The notes under the pieces were generated by a model that saw nothing but the letters and a program-made list of their open reading frames with translations, was not told where the DNA came from and did not search any database. Shown here in pieces: positions 1 through 9,645 of a DNA stretch of 64,000 bases. Position numbers and translations under genes: made by a program. Each line of letters begins with the position of its first letter. Position 1 is the first letter of the stretch. The stretch is from Azotobacter beijerinckii (GTDB lineage: Bacteria > Pseudomonadota > Gammaproteobacteria > Pseudomonadales > Pseudomonadaceae), in NCBI RefSeq assembly GCF_900110885.1, contig NZ_FOFJ01000002.1, positions 154,849 to 218,848 of the forward strand. The letters run 5' to 3'.

Positions 1-346
1 CGATCTGCCGGACGATCTCCAGGGCCCGCTCCGGGGCGAACAGCTCGCCCTTGTGACGGGCCAGGTCGCCGCCGGGGAGGTATTCCATGGCCAGGTAGTG
101 GCGGCCGTCGGGCAACCGGTCGATGTCGTAGATGGTGATGATCGCCGGGTGATGCAGGGAAGCGAGCAGGTGCCCCTCGCGGATGAAACGCAGGGTGAAG
201 CTCCGCTCCTCGGCCTTGCCCAGAACCTTGATCGCCACCTGGCGCTGCAGCGACTGCTGGGTGGCCAGGTAGACGGCGGCCATGCCGCCCTTGCCGAGCA
301 GGCCATGCAGGCGGTAACCGGGAATATCGAGCACGCTGTCGTTCAT
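1..346 (-). CDS. Ser/Thr protein kinase, N-terminal part (runs off the window)
   Basis: Only the first 115 residues are present; the rest lies left of position 1. The visible part is the N-lobe of a Hanks-type kinase: a glycine-rich loop GKGGMAAVY (about residues 18-26), the VAIK lysine at about K40, and an alpha-C glutamate in RFIREG. It continues through the hinge (AMEYLPGG) and stops before the catalytic loop. The start ATG at 346 is 16 bp from the stop of the upstream PP2C gene, so the two are probably co-transcribed. It closely resembles the N-terminus of the T6SS kinase PpkA in this window (shared PGY near the start, YLATQ, REG, AMEYLPGG), so the two are paralogues. The C-terminal sensor or effector domain cannot be seen, and neither can the substrate. 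Confidence 0.9.
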   Translation of the reverse strand, partial: MNDSVLDIPGYRLHGLLGKGGMAAVYLATQQSLQRQVAIKVLGKAEERSFTLRFIREGHLLASLHHPAIITIYDIDRLPDGRHYLAMEYLPGGDLARHKGELFAPERALEIVRQI

Positions 347-362
347 GGAATCGGGCGCCGGA

Positions 363-1163
363 TCAGTTCTTTGCGGGTTTCAACAGTTTGTCGAGGAAGC
401 TGCGCGGCTTTTGCGCCGTGGCCTGCATCGGCGGCGGCGAGGCCAGCCCCAGCGCGATGCAGGTGATGTTGTCGCTGCCGCCCATGCGGTTGGCGGCCTC
501 GACGAGCGCACCGACCAACGCGTCGAGGGTGGCGGCGCCGGCACACAATTGCAGGATCTGCGCATCGCCCAGCTCGCGGGTCAGGCCGTCGCTGCACAGC
601 AGCAGCAGCTCGCCGTGGCCCAAGCGGCCCTGCACCAGCGCCACCTCGAGCGCCTCGCCGCTCTGGCCGAGGCAGCGAGTCACCATGTTGCGCAGGGGAT
701 GCCGGCTGGCCTCCTCGGCGCTCAGCCGGCCGGCGTCGATCATCGTCTGCACCCAGCTGTGATCGTGGGTCAGTTGCTCGATGGAGCCGGTACCGATCCG
801 GTAGGCGCGGCTGTCTCCGGCCCAGGCGAGCTGGAAATCCGCCCCGGAAAAACGCACCGCGACCAGGGTGGTGCCCATGCCGCGCCGCCCCTCCTCGGCC
901 TCGGCGGCGGCGAGGACGGCGGCATTGGCGGTCAGGACGGCGCTGTGCAGACCCTCGCCGCGGGCGATCTGCCGGCGCAGGACATCCAGCGCCAGAGCGC
1001 TGGCCAGCTCGCCGCACCGATGGCCGCCCATACCGTCGGCCACCGCCCACAAACGCAGCTGCGGACAGCACAGCAGCGCGTCTTCGTTGTGCCGACGCAC
1101 CCGGCCCACGGCCGTGAGCGCCGCATATCCCAAAGCGGGATCGGAAGACCAAGTGATCGACAT
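363..1163 (-). CDS. PP2C-family Ser/Thr protein phosphatase
   Basis: 266 residues when started at the ATG at 1163 (MSITWSSDP); an upstream extension in the same frame is proline-rich and unlikely to be translated. It has the full set of PPM/PP2C metal-binding motifs: RRHNEDA, VADGMGGH, GTTLVAV, WAGDSRAY, LTHDHSWVQ, CSDGLTRE and GGSDNIT. This is the usual compact bacterial Stp form, a cytoplasmic Mn/Mg-dependent phosphatase, with a short proline-containing tail. It lies 16 bp upstream of the kinase at 1-346 and presumably reverses that kinase's phosphorylation. It is about 240 bp downstream of the large TpsA gene on the same strand. A second PP2C of the same type (pppA, 29412-30149) is in the T6SS operon. 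Confidence 0.93.
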   Translation of the reverse strand: MSITWSSDPALGYAALTAVGRVRRHNEDALLCCPQLRLWAVADGMGGHRCGELASALALDVLRRQIARGEGLHSAVLTANAAVLAAAEAEEGRRGMGTTLVAVRFSGADFQLAWAGDSRAYRIGTGSIEQLTHDHSWVQTMIDAGRLSAEEASRHPLRNMVTRCLGQSGEALEVALVQGRLGHGELLLLCSDGLTRELGDAQILQLCAGAATLDALVGALVEAANRMGGSDNITCIALGLASPPPMQATAQKPRSFLDKLLKPAKN

Positions 1164-1402
1164 GACGGTGAAAAATCTCGGGGACGACGTTGGCGGGGGC
1201 GGCGACGGAGCCAATGGCTATTGGCCGGCAGCATACTCCGCTGCCACCGCCCCGGCAGCCGATTGCCGGACACGACGTCAGGAAGGTGAAAGGACGCACA
1301 GTTCGCGGGAACGGACGGGCGGATGGCGCAGCAGGGCCGGGTGGCGCGGCGCGACGAAGGCTGGTCGTTGCCGATCCAGCCTTGCGCCAACCAGGACGGT
1401 GC

Positions 1403-4400
1403 TCAGAAATCGGCGCAGCCGTTGCGCTTGTCTCCGGGCACGCAAGAGCCGAGCCTCGGCCGCGACTTGACCAGGGACCACTCGCGGGACAGCTCGTCGC
1501 CCTCCTCGACCCGCGACGGCGTGGTAATCCCCGGCGCCGGACACATGCTGGCGCTGGCCAGGTTGTGATCGTAGAGCCAGGTATCGGGACGGCGGCGCAC
1601 CCAGTCCGGGCGTTGCACCACTTCCGGACTCAGGTAGTAGGTGAGCGTGCCGGGCACCGACGTCAGCAGGTACCCCTCGGCCGAGGTGAACGAGCCATTC
1701 AGGACATGGACGCCCGGAGGGCCGCCGCGCAATCCGTCGCTTTGCGGCGAAACCTCGATGCCGTTGCCGGCGTCGTCCAGGACCAACCCATCGACCCCGA
1801 ACAGCGGCCCCGGAAGCGTCCCCAGGGGCAGCGCGTAGGAGTTGAAGACGATCCGGGCCGACGGCTGCTGCCGGTAGAGGAAATGGTTGTCGGCGGCGCT
1901 CGACGCCAAGGCAGCGGCGCTGACGCAGGCCCCGCCGTAGGCACAGCCGTAGAGATTCGGCGTCGGGCCGGAACCGGCGAGTCCGCCGCGAGTTTCGCCG
2001 ATCCAGGTGTCCGCCCAGATCTGCCAGAAACTGCGGGCCGTCACCCCTTGTCCGCCCGGGTTCTGCAGGCGCCCGCCGGTCGCCAGCACCGCGCTGCCGG
2101 CAGTCGCCGCGACCGGAGCGTCGAGGGTCAGGTCGCCGAGCAGATTGCGCACCAGCACGCTGCCCGCCACCACCCCGCTCACCCCGTCGACGGTGCCGAT
2201 GCGCAGAGCATCCGCATTGACGAAAACGAACGCCCCCGCCGCGCGCCCGGCCAGGACATACGGCGCATTGGTCGGGTTTTCCAGCCGCACGCTGCCCGTT
2301 TCGCTGATCGCCAGCAGGCTGTCCGCCAGGATGTCGGCACCGACGATCTGACTCAGATCGCCCTTCCCGACCTGCAGCAATACCTGGCTGGCCTTAACCC
2401 CGCTCCGCTCATCGATGACGCCCAGAACGATCCCCGTGGCATCCCGATAACTGAAGGTCGGCCCCGCCAACCCGACCAGCAGGCTCATCTCGTTGCCCGG
2501 ATTTTCCAGCCGGACACTCCCGGTGCCGACCGCCACCAGGCGGCCCGCGACGATATCGGCCCCAGGCTCCTGATCCAGATCGCCATTTCCGACCAGCAGC
2601 ACCTGGCTGGCCTGGATTCCGCCCACCTCGTCGACGCTGCCGATGCGCAGATCGTCCGCATTGGTGAAAACGAACGTCCCCGCCGCGCGCCCGGCCAAGG
2701 CATGCAGCGCATTGCGGGGATTGGCCAGCCACACGCTGCCCGTCTCGCTGCTGGCCAGCAGGCCGTCCGCAAGGATGTCGGCACCGAATTGCTGACTCAG
2801 GTCGCCCTTACCGGCCCGCAGCGATACCTGAGCGGCCCGGACGCCGCTGCCGAGGACGATGCCGGTGGCATCCCGGTAACTGAACGTCTGCCCGGCCTGC
2901 CCGGCCAGCAAGCCCGTTTCGTTGGTGGCATTGGCCAACAACACGCTGCCCGTTTCGCTGCTGGCCAGCAGGCTGTCCGAGTGGATATCGGCGCCGGCGC
3001 TCTGGCTCAAATCGCCCCTCCCGGCCCACAGCGACACTTGGGCGGCCCGGACGCCGCTCACCCCATCGAAGCCACCAAGGACGATGCCGGTGGCATCCCG
3101 GTAACTGAAGGTCTGCCCAGCCAGCCCGACCAGCGAACCCGTCTCGTTGCCCGGATTGTCCAACAGCACGCCGCTGCTGCTGGTTGCCAGCAAACTACCC
3201 GCAGCGATATCGGCCCCGGCGTTCTGGCTCAGATCGCCCTTCCCGGCGCGCAGCGACACCTGGGCGGCCTGGACACCGCTCACGTCATCGATATTGTCGA
3301 GAACGATGCCGGTGGCATCCCGGTAACTGAAGGTCTGCCCAGCCAGCCCGGCCAGCGAGCCGGTTTCGTTGTCCGGATTGTCCAACAGCACACCGCTGCT
3401 GCTGGTCGCCAGCAAACTGCCCGCAGCGATATCGGCGCCGGCGTTCTGGCTCAGATCGCCCTTCCCGGCCCGCAGCGACACCTGGGTGGCCTGGACACCG
3501 CTCACGTCATCGATGTTGTCGAGAACGATGCCGGTGGCATCCCGGTAACTGAAGGTCTGCCTGGCCACCCCGGCCAGCGAACCTGTTTCGTTGGTGGCAT
3601 TGGCCAGCAGCACGCTGCCCGTCTCGCTACTGGCCAACAGGTTATTCGTAGCGATATCGGCTCCGGGGCTTTGGCTCAGGTCGCCATTCCCGGCGCGCAG
3701 CGATACCTGAGCGGCCCGGACGCCGCTCACCCCATCGAAGCCACCAAGGACGATGCCGGTGGCATCCCGATAACTGAACGTCTGTCCAGCCAGCCCGGCC
3801 AGCGAGCCCGTCTCGTTGCCCGGATTGTCCAGCCGGACACTGCCGCTGCCGGCTGCCAACAGGTTGTCCGAGAGAATGTTGGCATCGGGGTTCTGGCTCA
3901 GATCGCCATCTCCGCCCAGCAGCACCTGGCTGGCCTGGATTCCGCTCACTCCGTCTACGGTACCGATGCGCAGATCGTTCGCATTGACGAAAGCGAATGC
4001 CCTCGCCGCGCGCCCAGCCAGCAACCCAGTGTTATTGTCGGCATTGGCCAGCAGCACGCTGCCCGTCTCGCTACTGGCCAGCAGGTTATTCGTAGCGATA
4101 TCGGCTCCGGGGCTCTGGCTCAGGTCGCCATTCCCGGCGCGCAGCGATACCTGAGCGGCCCGGACACCACTCACCTCATCGATGAGGCCACCGAGGACGA
4201 TGCTGGTGGCATCCCGGTAACTGAACGTCTGTCCAGCCAGCCCGGCCAGCGAGCCGGTTTCGTTGGCGGCATTGCCCAGCAACACGCTGCCCGTCTCGCT
4301 GCTCGCCAGCAAACTATCCGCAAGAATGTCAGCACCGGCGTTCTGGCTCAGGTCGCCACTCCCGGCGCGCAGCGATACCTGGTCGCCCCGGACGCCGCTC

Positions 4401-7400
4401 ACCCCGTCGACGCTGCCGAGAACGATGCCGGTGGCATCCCGATAACTGAAGCTCTGCCCGGCCACCCCGGCCAGCGAGCCCGTCTCGTTGTCCGGATTAT
4501 CCAGCAGCACGCCGCTGCTGCTGGTCGCCAGCAAGCTGGCGGCTGCGAGGCTGGCCGGGCTGTCCTGGGTGAGGTTGCCGCCCTCGGCATTCAGGACCAG
4601 GGTGGTGCCGGCCTGGACGCCGGCCTGGCTGCGTTCGCCGCCCACCTCGCCGCTCATGGCGGTGAAGGTCAGTTCCGCCAGGCGCAGATCCCCGGTGGCA
4701 TTGTGGAAACGGAAGGCGCCGGCTGCGCGGCCGGCCAGTGCGCCAACCCCGTTGGCCGCCGCCAGCTGGACCGAGTCGCTGCGCGAGCTGGCGACCAGTC
4801 GCGCAGCCGTCAACGGAGCACCGTCCTGCTGGGTGAGCGGCCCGTCGGCGAGCAGCGCCAGGCCGCCGCCCGGCAGGCTCAGCGGCGCGCTGAGGTCGAT
4901 GGCGCCGCCGCTGCCTTCGGCCTGCAGGGTCAGCTCGCCCAGCGTGCTTTCGGCGAACGAGGGCGAGCCGACGACCACGATGCTCCCCGCCTGGCCATCG
5001 CTACCGAGCGCCAGACGGGGCGTCGCCGACAGCCGGTCGATCAGAGTCTGGTCGATCAGGAAATTGCTGACGGACAGGCCACCCTCCACCGGGTCTGCAC
5101 CAATCTGGATCGGCGTCGCGAAATGGTCGGTCAGACTGCCGTCGGCCGCCACGCCGCCGGGGCGCAGGTTGACCAGCGCGGCGCCGCCCAGTGCGCTGGC
5201 GGCGGCGACGTCGAGCGCCGGCTGCGCCGGATCGGCGGACGCCGCACGGATCAGCAGCTCGTTGCCGGCAAACACCGAGGCGCCGCTGTCGGCGAAGCGC
5301 AGCCCGGCGACGCTGCTTCCCTCGGCCGCCTCGCCGGCCAGGCTGACGTTGCCGGCGTCGGCGCGTACCTCGCCGCTGCCGATCTCGCCGAAACCGAACA
5401 GCAGTCCGGCGGAGGACGAACCGTCCGTCTCGCTCGCCGCTGCGACCCGGCCGCGCAGGTCGATGTCGCCCTGCCCGGCGACGAGGCTGCCGCCCGCCAC
5501 CGCCAGCCCGATCCGGGCCGCCGGCGCCGCGTCCGCCTGCCCGGCCAGGCCGATCAGGGTCAGATCGCCGCTGTCCGCGCCGACGTCGCTGCTGGCCAGG
5601 AGCAGACCGAACTGCCCGCTGCCCGTGCGCCCCCGGATCAGGGTGTCGCCGCTGCCCGAGCCGATCTGGCTGGCCGAAACGACCGCCCCGACGGTGCCGG
5701 CGGCCGTCGTGCCGTCCAGCTCGACCGTGCCGGCCGAGGTACTCAGGGTGCTCTGGAAGATCGCCAGGCCGAAGTCGCTGGCCTGCCCCTGGCCCGCGAG
5801 GCGGATGTTGCCGGCCTGCGAGAGAAGGCTGCTGCCGCTCACCTGCAGGCCGCCGTTGCCGCCCGGCAGCGCGGTGCCGTCGAACTCGATGGCGCCGCCG
5901 CGGGTGGCGATCTCGCTCTGCCCGACCAGTGCGCCGTACAGCCCGAAGCTGCCCGCCCCGGCGACGCTGCCCTGGACCAGGACCCGCCCGTCGGCGGCGT
6001 CGATCCGCGCGTTCTGCAGTTTCACCCCGGCATCGGGCGCATCCTCGCTGCTGAACGACACGTCGGCCCGCCCGCGCATGACCACCGCGCCACTGCCGCC
6101 GAGGGTCGCGTCGCGGGTGTCGATCTCCATCCCGTCGATGAGGATGCCGCTGCCGAAGGCGTTCGAGGCCGTGCCGTTGTCGGGGTCGCTCTGGCCGATG
6201 AAATGGACGCTGCCGCCCTGGGTCCGCAGGCGGGAAGCGACTTCGACGTTGCCGACGAAGCGGATGAAGCCCGCCTCGGGACGGAAGCCGTTGGCATTGG
6301 CGTTGAACACCAGGTTCAGCGGCGCGGCCGTCGAGGCGATGCTGAAGAAGCCGCCGCTGATCGACTGGTTGGCGTCGAAGCGCAGCTCGAGCGCGCCGCC
6401 GGTCGCCTCCTGGCGCAGGATCGACACCCCGTCGCCGATGACGATATCGCCGCCGATCTCCCCGGCAGCGGCCGGGCCGGTATGGATGCGCACGTTGCTG
6501 CCGGCATCCAGGGCGGCGCTGATGGCGCTGTCGAAGACGATCGAGTCGGCCACGACCGGGTCGAACGGGCTGTCCAGGACCGGGTCGGAAGACTCGCCGG
6601 TATCGCAGCACGGCAGCACGGTGATGTTGAACGGATCGATCAGCCAGCTTCCCGCCGGCTGCCCCGGCGCGCCGGCCGTGCCCACCTGCACGCCGGTCAA
6701 ATCCAGCGCCCGCGCCGAGGTTTCCACGAAGCCGCCGGCGCCCTGGCCGGCGCCGCGCGCCTGCAGGCTGCCGTGGGCGCGCAGGCTGTCGCCGCCCTGC
6801 AGATTCAGGGTGCCGCCCTTGCCGTTGTCGCGGGCATCGGCGTTCAGCCGCGATCCCGCGGCCAGCGCCGCCGACCGGCTCGCCCTGACCTCGATCCGCC
6901 CGCCGCCCGCTCCGCCGCCGGCATCCACCTCGGCCCGCTCGTTCAGGTACAGGCCGCCGCCGCCGATCACCACCGTGCCGCCTTGCAGCCCCGGGCCGCC
7001 GCTGGCGTCCAGCCGGCCGGCGACCTCCGCCCGGTCGTCGGCGCCCACCCCGAGGACGATCTCCCCGGCACGCTGCTCCAGCGAACGCGCGCGCAGCACG
7101 CCCTGCTGGTTGACCACCAGCTGCGCCGCCGAGGCCGGGTCGGCGAGGATCGCCACCCGCCCGCCGTCGGCCTGGACCACGCCGCCGGCCGCGTTCTCCA
7201 CCAGGGCCTGGCTGGCCGGCTTGTCGGCGTCGATGCGGAAGGTGGTCAGCCCGTCGCCCTCGAAATCCAGCGACAGCTGGCGCGCCGACACCAGTGCCGC
7301 GGTGCCGCCGTCGGCCTTGATCGTGCCCTCGTTGCGCACCACCGCGCCGAGCAGCGCCACCGTGCCCCCCGGCCCCGCCTGCAGCGCGCCGCGGTTGATC

Positions 7401-7894
7401 ACCGCGGCCTGGTTGCCGTCGGCGCGGCTGAACTTCAGCCGGCCGGCGTTGAAGTCGTCGTCGGCGATGTCCAGGCTGGAGGCCACCAGACCGCCGGTGC
7501 TGACCTGTGCCCCGGAGCCGAACACCACGCCGTTGGGGTTGACCAGAAAGACCCGGCCGTTGGCGGTGAGGCGCCCGGCGATCTCCGAGGGCAGGCCGCC
7601 CTGGACGCGGTTGAGCAGCATGCTGCTGCGCCCCGGCTGGCTGATGTTCACCGCGTTGTCCTGGCCGATGGAGAAGGAATTCCAGTTGACGATCGCCCGC
7701 TCGCTGTTCTGCTGCAGATTCAGCGCCCCCGGCGTGCCGAGGTCCTGGGTGATCGAGCCGCTGACCGGCTTGAAACCGGTGGGCAGCTCGCCCGCTGCCG
7801 CCAGCGGCGCGGCCAGGCAGGCCAGCGCCAGGCGGGACAGGCAGCCGGCGCGCTGCAGGAAGGGCTGCAGGAAAGAACCGATGGGGGTATTCAT
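1403..7894 (-). CDS. TpsA-type filamentous haemagglutinin-like exoprotein
   Basis: 2163 residues. An N-terminal signal region (hydrophobic LALACLAAPLAAA) is followed by a TPS/haemagglutination-activity domain at roughly residues 38-170 with the hallmark NPNGVVFG motif, the part recognised by the TpsB transporter. The middle is low-complexity beta-helix sequence rich in G, A, S, D and N. Residues of about 1080-1900 are a tandem array of 74-residue repeats. The extreme C-terminus carries two cysteines nine residues apart (CVPGDKRNGC) just before the end. Paired C-terminal cysteines are known in HMW1-type TpsA proteins, where they help keep the adhesin on the cell. The ATG at 7894 is 13 bp after the tpsB stop, with an AGGAG-like site. 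The family comprises secreted or surface adhesins and toxins; no toxin domain is evident here. Confidence 0.92.
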   Translation of the reverse strand: MNTPIGSFLQPFLQRAGCLSRLALACLAAPLAAAGELPTGFKPVSGSITQDLGTPGALNLQQNSERAIVNWNSFSIGQDNAVNISQPGRSSMLLNRVQGGLPSEIAGRLTANGRVFLVNPNGVVFGSGAQVSTGGLVASSLDIADDDFNAGRLKFSRADGNQAAVINRGALQAGPGGTVALLGAVVRNEGTIKADGGTAALVSARQLSLDFEGDGLTTFRIDADKPASQALVENAAGGVVQADGGRVAILADPASAAQLVVNQQGVLRARSLEQRAGEIVLGVGADDRAEVAGRLDASGGPGLQGGTVVIGGGGLYLNERAEVDAGGGAGGGRIEVRASRSAALAAGSRLNADARDNGKGGTLNLQGGDSLRAHGSLQARGAGQGAGGFVETSARALDLTGVQVGTAGAPGQPAGSWLIDPFNITVLPCCDTGESSDPVLDSPFDPVVADSIVFDSAISAALDAGSNVRIHTGPAAAGEIGGDIVIGDGVSILRQEATGGALELRFDANQSISGGFFSIASTAAPLNLVFNANANGFRPEAGFIRFVGNVEVASRLRTQGGSVHFIGQSDPDNGTASNAFGSGILIDGMEIDTRDATLGGSGAVVMRGRADVSFSSEDAPDAGVKLQNARIDAADGRVLVQGSVAGAGSFGLYGALVGQSEIATRGGAIEFDGTALPGGNGGLQVSGSSLLSQAGNIRLAGQGQASDFGLAIFQSTLSTSAGTVELDGTTAAGTVGAVVSASQIGSGSGDTLIRGRTGSGQFGLLLASSDVGADSGDLTLIGLAGQADAAPAARIGLAVAGGSLVAGQGDIDLRGRVAAASETDGSSSAGLLFGFGEIGSGEVRADAGNVSLAGEAAEGSSVAGLRFADSGASVFAGNELLIRAASADPAQPALDVAAASALGGAALVNLRPGGVAADGSLTDHFATPIQIGADPVEGGLSVSNFLIDQTLIDRLSATPRLALGSDGQAGSIVVVGSPSFAESTLGELTLQAEGSGGAIDLSAPLSLPGGGLALLADGPLTQQDGAPLTAARLVASSRSDSVQLAAANGVGALAGRAAGAFRFHNATGDLRLAELTFTAMSGEVGGERSQAGVQAGTTLVLNAEGGNLTQDSPASLAAASLLATSSSGVLLDNPDNETGSLAGVAGQSFSYRDATGIVLGSVDGVSGVRGDQVSLRAGSGDLSQNAGADILADSLLASSETGSVLLGNAANETGSLAGLAGQTFSYRDATSIVLGGLIDEVSGVRAAQVSLRAGNGDLSQSPGADIATNNLLASSETGSVLLANADNNTGLLAGRAARAFAFVNANDLRIGTVDGVSGIQASQVLLGGDGDLSQNPDANILSDNLLAAGSGSVRLDNPGNETGSLAGLAGQTFSYRDATGIVLGGFDGVSGVRAAQVSLRAGNGDLSQSPGADIATNNLLASSETGSVLLANATNETGSLAGVARQTFSYRDATGIVLDNIDDVSGVQATQVSLRAGKGDLSQNAGADIAAGSLLATSSSGVLLDNPDNETGSLAGLAGQTFSYRDATGIVLDNIDDVSGVQAAQVSLRAGKGDLSQNAGADIAAGSLLATSSSGVLLDNPGNETGSLVGLAGQTFSYRDATGIVLGGFDGVSGVRAAQVSLWAGRGDLSQSAGADIHSDSLLASSETGSVLLANATNETGLLAGQAGQTFSYRDATGIVLGSGVRAAQVSLRAGKGDLSQQFGADILADGLLASSETGSVWLANPRNALHALAGRAAGTFVFTNADDLRIGSVDEVGGIQASQVLLVGNGDLDQEPGADIVAGRLVAVGTGSVRLENPGNEMSLLVGLAGPTFSYRDATGIVLGVIDERSGVKASQVLLQVGKGDLSQIVGADILADSLLAISETGSVRLENPTNAPYVLAGRAAGAFVFVNADALRIGTVDGVSGVVAGSVLVRNLLGDLTLDAPVAATAGSAVLATGGRLQNPGGQGVTARSFWQIWADTWIGETRGGLAGSGPTPNLYGCAYGGACVSAAALASSAADNHFLYRQQPSARIVFNSYALPLGTLPGPLFGVDGLVLDDAGNGIEVSPQSDGLRGGPPGVHVLNGSFTSAEGYLLTSVPGTLTYYLSPEVVQRPDWVRRRPDTWLYDHNLASASMCPAPGITTPSRVEEGDELSREWSLVKSRPRLGSCVPGDKRNGCADF
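2200..4620 (-). repeat. Tandem array of ~74-residue (222-bp) coding repeats in TpsA
   Basis: About eleven to twelve copies follow one another within the exoprotein gene. Each unit runs roughly as SLLASSETGSVLLAN, NETGSLAGLAGQTFSYRDAT, GIVLG, VSGVRAAQVSLRAG and GDLSQ. Eight units carry SYRDAT; the others carry a variant, F-x-NAD-x-LRIG, at the same place. DNA identity is high enough that stretches such as the SYRDAT-GIVL coding segment recur almost unchanged every 220-225 bp. This favours copy-number change by recombination and is a probable assembly hazard for short reads. Confidence 0.9.
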
Positions 7895-7907
7895 CTCGCC
7901 ACTCCTC

Positions 7908-9644
7908 TCAGAGCCATTTCTGCAGCTCCACGAACAGCCGCGGCTGCCGGTCTTTGTCGGTTTCTCCCGGGCCAGTCAGCCGCCAGGCCAGCGACAGGTT
8001 GACCAGGAAGTTCCCCGGCTGCGCCCAGGCCAGGCCGAGTCCGGCCGCGGTGAGGGTGCGCCAGTTCTCCCCCGGGAAGGGGGCGTCGTGCATCTGCCGG
8101 CCGCGGCCGAAATCGTAGAAAAGGTAGGGGGTCAGCGACTCGCTGGCCGACCAGCGCCACTCCAGGTTGGAGATCAGCCCGTCGTCCACCAGCATTTCGC
8201 TGGAGGCGTAGCCGCGCACCGCGTGGGGGCCGCCGAGGGCCAGCTTTTCCGAGGAGTCCAGGTTGCGGCTGGCCAGCTGGAAGCCGACCGCCCAGTACAG
8301 GCTGTGCCGCGCCGCCAGCGCCTGCAGACGCGCCAGGTTGCCGCCGAGCTTGAAGAAGTCGCCGCCGGTGTGCAGGCCGTAGGGGCCGCGGTCGGCCTCC
8401 TCCTCGTCCTGGCCGCGGAAGTTCAGGTGGCCGAAATAGCCTTCCCCGCTGCTCGCCCAGTAGCCGCCGCCCAGCCAGCCGTCGCGCCGCTCCCAGGCCC
8501 AGCCGAGGCCCGCCCCGTAGATGTCCTTGCGGCTTTTCCAGTCGAACTCCTCGAAGCGGTCCTCCAGATCGCGGTACTCCAGGCGCCCGCGCAGCAACAG
8601 GTTCTGCGAGCGCTGGCGCAGCAGCGGCCAGCTCAGCAGCGCCTCGCCGAGATAGGCGGTGCCGGTCGCGTCCAGTTCGGACAACTGGCCGCCGAGGTTG
8701 TACTCGACCCGCGAGAAGGCCAGGCCGGCGCGCAGGCCGTCGCCGTTCAGCGGGCGCTCGTAGGCGATCCGCCCGTAGTTGACGTCGTTGTGTTCGGCGA
8801 GCAGCCCGTTCAGGTCGAGGTTGTCGCCCACCCCGCTCGGGCTGGCCCAGCGCGTCGAGGCGCCGATGCGGTTGCGCCCGGTCTCGCGGGTGCCGTGGTT
8901 GTCGGCATTCGCGGCGAACGACCAGCGCGGCGCCCGGGTGACTTCCACCACCAGATCGGCGGTGCCGGGTTCCACCCCCTCCTGCAGCCCCGAGCGCACC
9001 TGGATGCCCGGCTGGTCGGAGAGCAGCAGCATCGCCCGCTCATAGCTGGCCGCGCGCAGCGGCTGCCCCGGCTGCAGGGCGGCGAGGTACTTGCGCACCC
9101 ATTCCTCGGAGAGCGGCGCGTCGCGGTCGAGTTCGACCACGATCCGCCCCAGCTTGCCCTCCAGCACGCTGATCTCCACCACCCCGTCGCGCACGGTCTG
9201 CACCGGCACCAGGGCCTGGGCCAGGAAGTAGCCCTCGTCGCGGTACAGCCCGGTCACCCGCTGCGCCAGCTCGTCGAGCTGGGCCAGCCCCACCGGACGC
9301 CCCACGTACTCCGCGGCCAGCGCCTGCAGGCGCTGCGCGGGGATCTGCGTGGCGCCGCGAAAGCGCACCTCGCGCAGCTCGAAGGTCGGCCCGCCGGCGG
9401 GCGGAGCGGCGGGCTGGGCCGGCTCCCCGCCGGCCGGCGCCTCCAGGCGCTGCTCGGGCGTGCAGCCCACGCACAGATTGCCCTGGCTGCCGGGCAGGCG
9501 CTGCAGGTCGCTCTCATTCACCCGCGGCGCCGCCCAGAGGGCTTGTCCGGCGCACGCCAGCAGGCCGGCCAGCGCCATCCTGCGCCAGGCGGACGGGGAG
9601 CGTGTCGGCCTGCCGCCCGGGGTTGCTTTCGCCGGTTTGCCCAT
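7908..9644 (-). CDS. TpsB/ShlB-FhaC-type outer-membrane transporter
   Basis: 578 residues, the usual length for a two-partner secretion transporter. A basic, signal-like N-terminus (MALAGLLACAGQALWA) is followed by a short helix/linker containing CVGC, and then a ShlB-type POTRA region (about residues 90-170, TFELREVRFRGATQIP and GLYRDEGYFLAQALVP). The rest is the 16-strand barrel, including the Omp85-superfamily loop-6 motif VRGY (GGPHAVRGYASSEML). It exports the TpsA product encoded 13 bp downstream. The start at 9644 is one base from the stop of the upstream CHAT gene, so the three genes form one operon. The signal peptide is long, starting at MGKPAK; an internal start at MALAG would also work. 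Confidence 0.93.
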   Translation of the reverse strand: MGKPAKATPGGRPTRSPSAWRRMALAGLLACAGQALWAAPRVNESDLQRLPGSQGNLCVGCTPEQRLEAPAGGEPAQPAAPPAGGPTFELREVRFRGATQIPAQRLQALAAEYVGRPVGLAQLDELAQRVTGLYRDEGYFLAQALVPVQTVRDGVVEISVLEGKLGRIVVELDRDAPLSEEWVRKYLAALQPGQPLRAASYERAMLLLSDQPGIQVRSGLQEGVEPGTADLVVEVTRAPRWSFAANADNHGTRETGRNRIGASTRWASPSGVGDNLDLNGLLAEHNDVNYGRIAYERPLNGDGLRAGLAFSRVEYNLGGQLSELDATGTAYLGEALLSWPLLRQRSQNLLLRGRLEYRDLEDRFEEFDWKSRKDIYGAGLGWAWERRDGWLGGGYWASSGEGYFGHLNFRGQDEEEADRGPYGLHTGGDFFKLGGNLARLQALAARHSLYWAVGFQLASRNLDSSEKLALGGPHAVRGYASSEMLVDDGLISNLEWRWSASESLTPYLFYDFGRGRQMHDAPFPGENWRTLTAAGLGLAWAQPGNFLVNLSLAWRLTGPGETDKDRQPRLFVELQKWL

Positions 9645-9645
9645 C

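Noticed and set aside
2200..4620. Regular repeats that could suggest a CRISPR array
   Set aside because: The period is about 222 bp, the units are protein-coding and contiguous, and there are no short repeats with unique spacers.
1190..8002. A 2270-codon open frame on the plus strand opposite tpsA
   Set aside because: It mirrors the repeat array and GC-rich codon usage of tpsA, begins within the opposite-strand phosphatase region and has no family motifs. tpsA has a signal peptide and TPS domain.
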